Notes under the pieces: generated by a model
The model's input: only the letters and a program-made list of their open reading frames with translations
Database searches by the model: none
What the model was told of the DNA's origin: nothing
Translations under genes and position numbers: made by a program
Source of the DNA: Massilibacteroides vaginae
Lineage (GTDB): Bacteria > Bacteroidota > Bacteroidia > Bacteroidales > Tannerellaceae
NCBI RefSeq assembly: GCF_900178525.1
Contig: NZ_FXDJ01000006.1
Coordinates: 434,001-498,000, forward strand
Direction of reading: 5' to 3'
Length of the DNA: 64,000 bases
In this document: positions 41,465-49,729 of the stretch, in pieces
Layout: each line of letters starts with the position of its first letter
How positions within the stretch are numbered: position 1 is the first letter of the stretch

Positions 41465-42364
41465 ATGAGATTAAAAGCTTCCTTTTCAAACAAGTCCGGA
41501 CTGACTCAGTTGTGGTTACTGTTTTTCTTAATTATAGCAGGTTTACTGATCATTTCCCTCCTGAGTGTTGTTTTTTTTATTAAGGCAGACGTTGTCGGTT
41601 CTTTGCAAGATCCGGGCTATTTGAGACTGATCCAGTCTGTTTCCGTCGTGTTTTCTTTTTTATTGCCTGCGCTTGCCTTGGCCTGGTTTTGCAGCGAATC
41701 GCCACTCGAATATCTTTCATTAACTAAATTTCCCTCGGCAAAGGTGTGTTTGTTGGTTTTTGTAAGTTTATTTTTACTCGGACCAACAATAAATATGACC
41801 GCCCTGCTTAATAAGCAATTAGTATTGCCGCCTTTTTTAGAGTCTGTAGAGTTATGGATGAAAGCGAAGGAAGCCGAAATGGAGGGTATTGTTAATCTTT
41901 TGATTCAAGATAAAAGCAGAGGTGCGTTTATAGCCAATCTCGTAGTGATGGCACTGCTTGCCGCATTGACCGAAGAGATTCTTTTCAGGGGAGCTATTCA
42001 AAGAATCATCGAAAAATGGACAAAGAACCATCATGTTGTTATCTGGTTTGCAGCAATCGTATTCAGCGCGATACACATGCAGTTTTACGGTTTCATCCCG
42101 CGTATGATTCTGGGGGCTTATTTAGGTTATCTTTTATATTGGAGCAAAAGTATATGGCTTCCTATACTCGCGCATTTCATCAACAATGCGGTTGCTGTTG
42201 TTGCTACCCGGAATATGAATCCGGAAAATAATTATAATGAATTTATCACCGGTGATATTAAGAGTGAGCATTTGCTCGGTTATTTCTTTTTTGCCGTAAT
42301 TACTTTTTCCCTCTTCTTTTTATTAAATAAGAAACTGGCCAAAGAAGCAAAACCGGTAGATTAA
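41465..42364 (+). CDS. CPBP family intramembrane metalloprotease
   Basis: 299 residues from MRLKASFSNKSGLTQLWLLF; the frame is open 16 codons upstream, overlapping the terminator. About seven to eight membrane segments. CPBP/Abi motifs: EEILFRGAIQR (motif 1, EExxxR), FSAIHMQFYGFIPRMILGAY (motif 2, with His) and WLPILAHFINNAV (motif 3, HxxxN). Relatives process prenylated or membrane substrates or give peptide self-immunity; the substrate here is unknown. It is the last gene before the repeat-rich island. Confidence 0.88.
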   Translation: MRLKASFSNKSGLTQLWLLFFLIIAGLLIISLLSVVFFIKADVVGSLQDPGYLRLIQSVSVVFSFLLPALALAWFCSESPLEYLSLTKFPSAKVCLLVFVSLFLLGPTINMTALLNKQLVLPPFLESVELWMKAKEAEMEGIVNLLIQDKSRGAFIANLVVMALLAALTEEILFRGAIQRIIEKWTKNHHVVIWFAAIVFSAIHMQFYGFIPRMILGAYLGYLLYWSKSIWLPILAHFINNAVAVVATRNMNPENNYNEFITGDIKSEHLLGYFFFAVITFSLFFLLNKKLAKEAKPVD

Positions 42365-42388
42365 ACAGGCTCTTTTTTCCGGGTTTGG

Positions 42389-43822
42389 GACAGGGTTTTA
42401 AGGGGTTTCACCCCTGCTATCCCACGTCATTTTGGCTTGATCCCCAAAAGGCTCAGCATGACAAGGGGAAGGACCGTTCCCCCCTTTCAACCCGACCACC
42501 CTTCTTTGTCGACACGACCACCCTTCTCTGTCATCCCGACTATCCTCTTTTTTAAACCCGACCTCCCTTCCCTGTCATCTCGACCGAAGTGGAGAGATCT
42601 CTGCATGGAGCTTCGTTAAAGAATAGTCTGATGGGATGGGATGCTTCGACAGGCTCAGCATGACAGTTGGTTGGGATGAGATGCTTCGACAGGCTCAGCA
42701 TGACAGTTGGTTGGGATGAGATGCTTCGACAGGCTCAGCATGACAGGGGATGGGACAGGGTTTTAAGGGGTTTCACCCCTGTGACCCCACATCATTTTTT
42801 GGCTTGATCCAAAAAACGAAGCAAAAAAGATCAAGGCTGCACTTCCTTCGCTAAAAAACACTGCGCTTTCGCTAAACAAATCGAAAACTCGCTGCGCTCA
42901 AACAACGATTTGTTTTTAACGCTCTCGCTCCGTGTTTTTCTTAACGCTCATCCAATGAGGCCGGTTTTTTCACGGCTCGCCGCTTTTCGCGGCATCGCGC
43001 TCTTTTCTGGATAAGAACCGCCCTTTCCTGTCAACCCGACCTCCCTTCCCTGTCAACCCAACTACCCTTCTTTGTCGACCCGACCACCCCTCTTTTGTCA
43101 TCTCGACCGAAGTGGAGAGATCTCTGCATGGAGCTTCGGTTAAGAATAGTCAGATGGGATGAGATGCTTCGACAGGCTCAGCATGACAATGGGGGAAAGA
43201 ACCGTTCCTCTTTGTCGACCCGACCGCCCCTCTTTTGTCATCTCGACCGGAGTGGAGAGATCTCTGCATGGAGCTTCGGTTAAGAATAGTCAGACGCGGT
43301 GAGATGCTTCGACAGGCTCAGCATGACAATGGGGGAAAGAACCGTTCCTCTTTGTCGACCCGACCACCCTTCCTTGTCATCTCGACCGAAGTGGAGAGAT
43401 CTCTGCATGGAGCTTCGGTTAAGAATAGTCTGATGGGATGAGATGCTTCGACAGGCTCAGCATGACAGTGGGAAAGGAACCGTTCCTCCTTGTCAGCCCG
43501 ACCGCCCTCTTTGTCGACCCGACTACCCCTCCCTGTCATCTCGACCGGAGTGGAGAGATCTCTGCATGGAGCTTCGGTTAAGAATAGTCTGACGCGGTGA
43601 GATGCTTCGACAGGCTCAGCATGACAATGGGGGAAAGAACCGTTCCTCTTTGTCGACCCGACCTCCCTCCCTGTCATCTCGACCGGAGTGGAGAGATCTC
43701 TGCATGGAGCTTCGGTTAAGAATAGTCTGATGGGATGAGATGTTTCGACAAGCTCAACATGACAATGGGGTGGGATGAGATGCTTCGACGGGTTTAGTTT
43801 GACAGGGGGGTGGGATGAGATG
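42389..43822. repeat. Repeat cluster 1 (93-bp units)
   Basis: Gene-free stretch packed with repeats. Six full units of about 93 bp start TGTCATCTCGACCG(A/G)AG, contain GTGGAGAGATCTCTGCAT and end GGCTCAGCATGACA, so each is bounded by TGTCAT and ATGACA. Between units are tandem short pieces such as TTTGTCGACCCGACC. Extra right-half units (GAGATGCTTCGACAGGCTCA) occur near 42670-42746. It starts with a shortened copy of the 265-bp element (42389-42452) and contains one full copy. Small frames through it are repeat translations. Confidence 0.9.
42755..43019. repeat. 265-bp structured repeat, copy A
   Basis: Begins ACAGGGTTTTAAGGGGTTTC and ends near ATAAGAACC. It contains nested inverted repeats, including AAACAAATCG...CGATTTGTTT, and a GC-rich hairpin CGGCTCGCCGcttttCGCGGC. 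No conserved long frame. Preceded, like all copies, by a 93-bp unit ending CAGCATGACA. Confidence 0.9.
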
Positions 43823-45329
43823 CTAATGAAGCAATAAATAATGTGAAGCCGGTAATATCTCCATTAACACTTCCTTTTTCTATGGCTTTCATGTATTCTT
43901 GGCGTCTTTCAACGGGGACTATTGCCCAACTGTATCCACCGGATATTAGCATGGCATTCATCAAAAACCGTCCCATTCTTCCGTTTCCATCCATGTAAGG
44001 ATGTATGTATACAAATATGAAATGACCTAATACTGCACGAACACGAGCGTCCGCTTCTTCTTTAAGTAATTCGAAAAGGACAGGCATTGCATCTCGCACT
44101 GCTTCCGGGTTTAGAGGCGTATGCTGTGAACCACGAATATAAACTTGCCCGGTACGATATCCGGCCAGATCGGACGGCTTTAAGATTCCGGCAGTAACAC
44201 TTGGTGCAAAAAGCTCTCGATACCATGCTCTGTGATCGTTGTCAATAACCTCTCCTGCACTTTTGCCTTCCAGTATACTTTTTATGCTACTTTTTACCGA
44301 TTCAAAAGCCTGATAGTAACCACGGGCAGCCATTGCATTTTTTTGTTCCGCATCATTGGAATTGGCATCCGGTTGCCAATTCCCACTTTTTACTTTCTCT
44401 ATGAGCTCGTCCGTTACCCGATAGCCTTCAATGGAAAGGGAGTGGTATGCATCCAATTTATATTGAGCTTCAATATCATTCATGCAAGCATCAATATCAG
44501 TATATACATTATTTGTCTCAGGGAAATTAGCTATCACAGCTTCGCGCATATTATTCCACATAAGTTTTAATCGGGCAACATAAGGTGATGTTTCACGAGA
44601 ATAGGAAATGGTTGTTTTATCTTCAAATGGATCTTCTTCACGAATATCGTATCCAAGACTTTTCATTGTGCTAACAATTTCATTAGCTACTACCGTGTGT
44701 CCTATATTGCGGAAGGCTCCGGCAAGTCGCCCAGCCTTTGTACTTTGTCCTTTCTCTAATAGAATAGTCAATAAATCCGAGGCATCTGCAATTAACGATA
44801 AGCACGTACGTGCGGTAATACTATCTGATTTGAAAAAATCAGGGCTGCATTCTATCAATGCCTCCGGCAAAGAGTAAAGATTTATGCCAAATCGTGGTTC
44901 TGTATAAATTGAATTGGCTACTGATACTTTAATATCCAGTAGTGATGTCTTATGCATAAGTTTCACCACATTATTCGCTCCTTTGGGGGAACGGATAATA
45001 ACCTGCGTTGGAACAATCCAATTACCACTATATATGGATAAAGAATGATCGGGCGTTAAACACCAATCTTTGCCAAAACGTGAATTGCAATACGCTGTAA
45101 TGAAATACCAATATGAAGTGTACCAATTCGTAGTGTCACCGGGAACACTGTCTGGACGGGCAGAAATATACCATCCTTTCATCACCTCTTGAAGAAAGCT
45201 ATTGGAAACCAATCTCTCCATGTGAGTTCTTGAAATTTCCGAAGACTTTACGATTGCAAAGCCACTCTCGTTTTGCAAATTTTGTAATATCGTCAACGAT
45301 TCCGCGAGTTTTTCCTGAATTGCTGCCAT
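43794..45329 (-). CDS. Fic protein with AbiEi-like N-terminal domain
   Basis: 511 residues. The N-terminal ~60 residues (SRTHMERLVSNSFLQEVMKG, then WYI) look like the winged-helix of AbiEi-type antitoxins, followed by an AbiEi-like region (to about 230). The inhibitory motif SLSIEG ((S/T)xxxE(G/N)) lies at about residue 285, and the Fic core has HPYMDGNGRMGRFLMNAML with catalytic His and the full HPxxxGNGRxxR signature. Fic enzymes transfer AMP or similar groups to proteins; an N-terminal inhibitory helix keeps them off. The last residues (SHPTPLSN) and stop codon come from flanking repeat DNA. Iterons cover its promoter. Confidence 0.88.
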   Translation of the reverse strand: MAAIQEKLAESLTILQNLQNESGFAIVKSSEISRTHMERLVSNSFLQEVMKGWYISARPDSVPGDTTNWYTSYWYFITAYCNSRFGKDWCLTPDHSLSIYSGNWIVPTQVIIRSPKGANNVVKLMHKTSLLDIKVSVANSIYTEPRFGINLYSLPEALIECSPDFFKSDSITARTCLSLIADASDLLTILLEKGQSTKAGRLAGAFRNIGHTVVANEIVSTMKSLGYDIREEDPFEDKTTISYSRETSPYVARLKLMWNNMREAVIANFPETNNVYTDIDACMNDIEAQYKLDAYHSLSIEGYRVTDELIEKVKSGNWQPDANSNDAEQKNAMAARGYYQAFESVKSSIKSILEGKSAGEVIDNDHRAWYRELFAPSVTAGILKPSDLAGYRTGQVYIRGSQHTPLNPEAVRDAMPVLFELLKEEADARVRAVLGHFIFVYIHPYMDGNGRMGRFLMNAMLISGGYSWAIVPVERRQEYMKAIEKGSVNGDITGFTLFIASLASHPTPLSN

Positions 45330-45372
45330 ATTTTTATTCTATTTTTAATGCTCACCATTGCTTTAGTACATC

Positions 45373-45444
45373 TCAATGTGCAACTGTTAGTTTATTATGA
45401 TGTGTATCTGTTAGTTTATTACGTTGTGATACTATTAGTTTATT
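45373..45444. promoter_or_regulatory. Three 24-bp iterons upstream of fic
   Basis: Read on the minus strand, three adjacent 24-base units each begin AATAAACTAA, then (C/T)AG, four variable bases and CACA. They occupy 45444-45421, 45420-45397 and 45396-45373, with no spacers, 44 bases before the fic start. Spacing of 24 bp is about 2.3 helical turns. Likely operator for the winged-helix part of the Fic protein itself. Confidence 0.75.
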
Positions 45445-45447
45445 CTG

Positions 45448-45455
45448 CAAATATA
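45448..45455 (-). promoter_or_regulatory. -7 box of fic promoter
   Basis: TATATTTG on the minus strand (TAnnTTTG), immediately upstream of the iterons, so transcription would begin inside the first iteron. A standard -33 is not clear. Confidence 0.5.
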
Positions 45456-45718
45456 CTATAATTCCTTCGGATTAGTGCTCACAAAAGTCAGCGTTAAAAT
45501 GATGCGTTTTTTTATAATACTATATGAAAAAAAGCACGATTGATAACATAGTTGATCAGGGTCTACCTTCTCTTTCAACCCGACTATCCTCTTTTTTCAA
45601 CCCGACTATCCCTCTTTGTCATCTCGACCGGAGTGGAGAGATCTCTGTATATGGCTTCATTAAAGAATAGTCAGACGCGGTGAGATGCTTCGACAGGCTC
45701 AGCATGACAGCGGATGGT

Positions 45719-45983
45719 ACAGGGTTTTAAGGGGTTTCACCCCTGCGACCCCACTTCATTTTTTGGCTTGATCCAAAAAACGAAGCAAAAAAGATCAAGG
45801 CTGCACTTCCTTCGCTAAAAAACACTGCGCTTTCGCTAAACAAATCGAAAACTCGCTGCGCTCAAACAACGATTTGTTTTTAACGCTTTCGCTCCGGGTT
45901 TTTCTTAACGCTCATCCAATGAGGCCGGTTTTTTCACGGCTCGCCGCTTTTCGCGGCATCGCGCTCTTTTACGGGTAGGAACC
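45719..45983. repeat. 265-bp structured repeat, copy B
   Basis: Near-identical to copy A over its length; ends ACGGGTAGGAACC instead of CTGGATAAGAACC, a variant shared with copy C. Confidence 0.9.
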
Positions 45984-46619
45984 GCTTTTCCCTGTCAACC
46001 CAACTACCCTTCCCTGTCATCCCGACTGCCCTTCCCTGTCATCTCGACCGAAGTGGAGAGATCTCTGTATATGGCTTCGGTTAAGAATAGTCTGATGGGA
46101 TGAGATGCTTCGACAAGCTCAGCATGACAATGGGGGAAGGAACCGTTCCTCCTTTCAACCCAACCACCCTTCTCTGTCAACCCGACCGCCCCTCTTTGTC
46201 ATCTCGACCGGAGTGGAGAGATCTCTGCATGGGGCTTCGGTTAAGAATAGTCTGATGGGATGAGATGCTTCGACAAGCTCAGCATGACAATGGGGGAAGG
46301 AACCGTTCCTCCTTTCAACCCAACCACCCTTCCCTGTCAACCCGACCGCCCTTCCCTGTCATCTCGACCGGAGTGGAGAGATCTCTGTATATGGCTTCGG
46401 TTAAGAATAGTCAGACAGTATGAGATGCTTCGACAAGCTCAGCATGACAATGGGGGAAGGAACCGTTCCTCCTTTCAACCCAACCGCCCTTCTTTGTCGA
46501 CCCGACCGCCCCTCTTTTGTCATCTCGACCGAAGTGGAGAGATCTCTGTATATGGCTTCGGTTAAGAATAGTCTGATGGGATGAGATGCTTCGACAGGCT
46601 CAGCATGACAAAGGAAGGG

Positions 46620-46883
46620 ACAGGGTTTTAAGGGGTTTCACCCCTGCGACCCCACATCATTTTTTGGCTTGATCCAAAAAACGAAGCAAAAAAGATCAAG
46701 GCTGCACTTCCTTCGCTAAAAAACACTGCGCTTTCGCTAAACAAATCGAAAACTCGCTGCGCTCAAACAACGATTTGTTTTTAACGCTCTCGCTCCGTGT
46801 TTTTCTTAACGCTCATCCAATGAGGCCGGTTTTTTCACGGCTCGCCGCTTTTCGCGGCATCGCGCTCTTTTACGGGTAGGAAC
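46620..46883. repeat. 265-bp structured repeat, copy C
   Basis: Near-identical to copies A and B, same ACGGGTAGGAAC end as B. It lies about 640 bp after copy B in the same orientation, so recombination between them could delete the units in between. Confidence 0.9.
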
Positions 46884-47390
46884 TTCCCTTTTTGTCATCT
46901 CGACATCTCTTCCCTGTCAACTCGACTTCCCCTCTTTGTCATTCCGACCGAAGTGGAGGAATCTCTGCATAAAACTACATTAAATAATACTCAGACAGGA
47001 TGAGATGCTTCGACAAGCTCAGCATGACAATGGGGATGGGTTGGGATGAGATGCTTCGGCAGGCTCAGCATGACAGTGGGGATGGGTTGGGATGGGATGC
47101 TTCGACAGGCTCAGCATGACAGTGGGGAGGGAACCGCCCTCTTTGTTAACCCGACCGCCCTCTTTGTTAACCCGACCAACCTCTTTGTCATTCCGACCGA
47201 AGTGGAGGAATCTCTGCATATAGCTTCGTTAAAGAATACTCAGACAGGATGAGATGCTTCGACAGGCTCAGCATGACAGTGGGGATGAGTTGGGATGAGA
47301 TGCTTCGGCAGGCTCAGCATGACAGTGTGGTTGGGTGGGGCGGGATGCTTCGACGGGCTCAGCATGACAATGTGGTGGTGGGAAGAAATA

Positions 47391-47428
47391 AAAAAACTGT
47401 ACTAATTTCACAATCGGTACAGCTTTTT
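47391..47428 (-). terminator. Terminator of the fimbrial operon
   Basis: On the minus strand: AAAAAGCTGTACC...GTACAG followed by seven T, about 120 bases after the last fimbrial stop. The plus strand also reads as a weak terminator. Confidence 0.65.
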
Positions 47429-47544
47429 AAAGTTAATTTTTATTTTAATCAACTTTCTTGACTATTATCGAACGAGACGAGTTTCACAACTGATCACGCC
47501 CTTATTCTCTATTGTATTTTTTAAACGATAAATAAAAAAATATC

Positions 47545-49704
47545 TTATTTGCTCATTACGCATCGGACTCTCATGCTTGATGAGCCGCCTTTACCCGTAC
47601 TATACTGCCCTCCATTGTAGATTATTATATAATAAGCAGCTGAGGTGTTGCCTGACGTAGCTGTCCAATAATTGGAATTTTTAAAGCCGTATCGATCAGG
47701 GGTTCCTCCCGTTCTTGCAGCATTACCGATAGCACTCAACTCACTTAAGGTCGGTACACGCCAGGGTTTAGCCGGGTTTCCGGGAATTTCGGCGCAGCTA
47801 TATCGCCGGGGAGGACTCACCTGTAAAGCACCGTTTCCCGGAGGAACTAACATTGAGTATGTATTATCCGGTGTATTGGTAACTACATACCATGATTCAT
47901 TGTATCTGCCATCATCACTTTTCCAAACCCAAACACCTCCTAAGTCAAAGGAAACTACCGCCGGATCGCTCCATCCTCTGATGGGAACATCTACTTCAGG
48001 GAAATCGTTGGTTGGGCTATAAAAGGTCAGCTTCGTGGTTTTATCCTTTAAGAACTGATCCGGCATATCATTTACTAAACTAAATTTAAAGTCAACTCCG
48101 CTGCTTGCGTTGGCTGTTCCCGATGTAGTGAAGTGTTTCAGTATATTGTATTGGTCGTCTTTTATCTTGACAGACCAAGGATGAGGGGACTTTACTTTAA
48201 AGGTAAAAGTATCGCCACTCATCGGGTAAATGGTGTCTTTATTGACAGGCTCAATATAGTTACTTAACTCCTGAGAGATGTTCAGGGTTTTGATTAATCC
48301 TCCGGCTTGTATCTGGATTTGTCCGGTACGTTTTGTGCTGGAAGTAGTGGCCTGAGCGGCAATATCAAACGTGAGGTTTGATTGACCGGCTGCGTTTTGA
48401 GTACTGTTCTTGAGCGTAATCCAGGATTGTGCTGTTGTGGCTTTCCAACCGCTGGGGAAGGTGGTGCTAACGGCTACCGAGTGGCTGGTTGCTTGGTTGC
48501 TTAGTTTATAATCGTCGTGGGGGCGATCGATACCCAACATATATTGCCCGTCGTACACGATATTAACAATATCTTCCGATTTACATATCACATCCACCGC
48601 GATATTTACTCCTGCACCGGCCATGGCCGTGGTTACAGAGGTTGCGCCCGCGCCTTTTATCTTTGTGATATTCACCGCGTACTTGTGGTTACGCATCACC
48701 GGCAGGTATTCGCTACCCGTTACGTCTCCTGCCGCATTACGCGTTGTTTTTGCAAAATCCACCCTGTAATACGATATAGTGGACGAGCCATTGTAGTACC
48801 CCCCGATAATCAAGCAGCAGTTCCACTTTACGTTAGTTCCCGAAACGCCTTTTGCATGTTCAGGTATAAAGATTTCTCCCTTAAACGCATTCTGGTCGGC
48901 ATTCGGAACATCGTATTTAATCTGCGAATATACATTTGACGTACTGGTTGCGGAATAGCGAACAGAAGCATCCGTAACCAACGAAAGCGAAGGATCGATG
49001 TTTCTTTCCAAGGGAAGCAGCTGCAGGTGTTTCATCGAATTGCCTAACCAAACTTCTTTCATCTCGAAGTTAGACAGTCCGTTTCCCGAATTCACTTCAA
49101 CATCCGCACGCGCCACAGAGCGAAGCAGCGACAAGATGGGGATAGTTAGTGAGGCACTGGTCAGGTTAATATCACCTGTTCTGCCCCACATCGGAAACGC
49201 CCGGAAAGGTGACGGCTTAACCGTCCATTTTCCGTTTGCTGTCGGATCGGTCGAATACTTTGTGAGTTGCAGGGCGGTCGCAACCTGGTCGTGCGTCATT
49301 CCCATCGTTACTGTGTTTGTTTGCAAAGCGGTCGCTATTTCGTTGTGCGCGTTGCCGATCACCACCAAAAACACACTGGTGTACGTTCCATTGGGAATCA
49401 GCACCCGAAAGCTTTTTTTGTCTCCATTTACTGAGCCCGTCGCGTCTTTTAAGTCCACGCCCTGCGTATGAAACAGCAGTTTCTTTGTCGATGTTTCAAA
49501 GCCCAGCACATTGATCGAGTCTACCTGGTTTTCCTGCGCTTCCGACGCCGCATAGGTAGTCGGTTCGAAAGCCATCGGCAACGCCACGTTGAGCGTCAGT
49601 TCGGTTACTCTTTTGCCGGCCGGTTGTTCGTAAATGCTCTCTTCACTACACCCTACCAGCCAAAGCAAGGCAGGCAACAACCATACTATAATCCATTTTT
49701 TCAT
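47545..49704 (-). CDS. Fimbrial tip-type lipoprotein (719 aa)
   Basis: A lipoprotein (lipobox LLWLVGC). Residues about 25-380 have the two-domain fimbrillin-like layout (TELTLNVALPM, IFIPEHAKGV, then YLPVMRNHKYAVNITKIKG at the end of a DUF4906-like part). A BACON-like Ig domain follows (about 395-485, WKATTAQSWITLKN). The last ~130 residues (PPRRYSCAEI, PWRVPTLSELSAIG, YWTATS, MRVRCVMSK) form a FISUMP-like module with the W-R-x-P-T and R-C-V motifs. Shared end module with the upstream gene. Probable minor tip or accessory subunit exposed at the end of the fimbria; last gene of the operon. Confidence 0.75.
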   Translation of the reverse strand: MKKWIIVWLLPALLWLVGCSEESIYEQPAGKRVTELTLNVALPMAFEPTTYAASEAQENQVDSINVLGFETSTKKLLFHTQGVDLKDATGSVNGDKKSFRVLIPNGTYTSVFLVVIGNAHNEIATALQTNTVTMGMTHDQVATALQLTKYSTDPTANGKWTVKPSPFRAFPMWGRTGDINLTSASLTIPILSLLRSVARADVEVNSGNGLSNFEMKEVWLGNSMKHLQLLPLERNIDPSLSLVTDASVRYSATSTSNVYSQIKYDVPNADQNAFKGEIFIPEHAKGVSGTNVKWNCCLIIGGYYNGSSTISYYRVDFAKTTRNAAGDVTGSEYLPVMRNHKYAVNITKIKGAGATSVTTAMAGAGVNIAVDVICKSEDIVNIVYDGQYMLGIDRPHDDYKLSNQATSHSVAVSTTFPSGWKATTAQSWITLKNSTQNAAGQSNLTFDIAAQATTSSTKRTGQIQIQAGGLIKTLNISQELSNYIEPVNKDTIYPMSGDTFTFKVKSPHPWSVKIKDDQYNILKHFTTSGTANASSGVDFKFSLVNDMPDQFLKDKTTKLTFYSPTNDFPEVDVPIRGWSDPAVVSFDLGGVWVWKSDDGRYNESWYVVTNTPDNTYSMLVPPGNGALQVSPPRRYSCAEIPGNPAKPWRVPTLSELSAIGNAARTGGTPDRYGFKNSNYWTATSGNTSAAYYIIIYNGGQYSTGKGGSSSMRVRCVMSK

Positions 49705-49729
49705 CTTATTATGTTGTTTTTATATTGTT

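Larger units (their letters stand above)
45561..47383. repeat. Repeat cluster 2 (93-bp units)
   Basis: Gene-free. About seven 93-bp units, most reading ATCTCTGTATATGGCTTCGG in the middle where cluster 1 has ATCTCTGCATGGAGCTTCGG, plus variants beginning TGTCATTCCGACCGAAGTGG with AGGAATCTCTGC near 46940 and 47190. Two full 265-bp elements are embedded. The right end is a run of right-half units (GATGCTTCGACAGGCTCAGC). Confidence 0.9.

Noticed and set aside
42437-43677. Several 60-120 residue frames on both strands with similar products (for example SSRPKWRDLCMELR)
   Set aside because: They are translations of the 93-bp repeat units; the same peptide recurs in each unit and no start or ribosome-binding context is kept.
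42573-47383. CRISPR-like look of repeated units
   Set aside because: Units are about 93 bp, carry their own terminal inverted repeats, spacers are repeat fragments rather than unique 30-40 bp sequences, and no cas gene is near.
46155-47461. Short frames in repeat cluster 2
   Set aside because: Same repeat translations as above.
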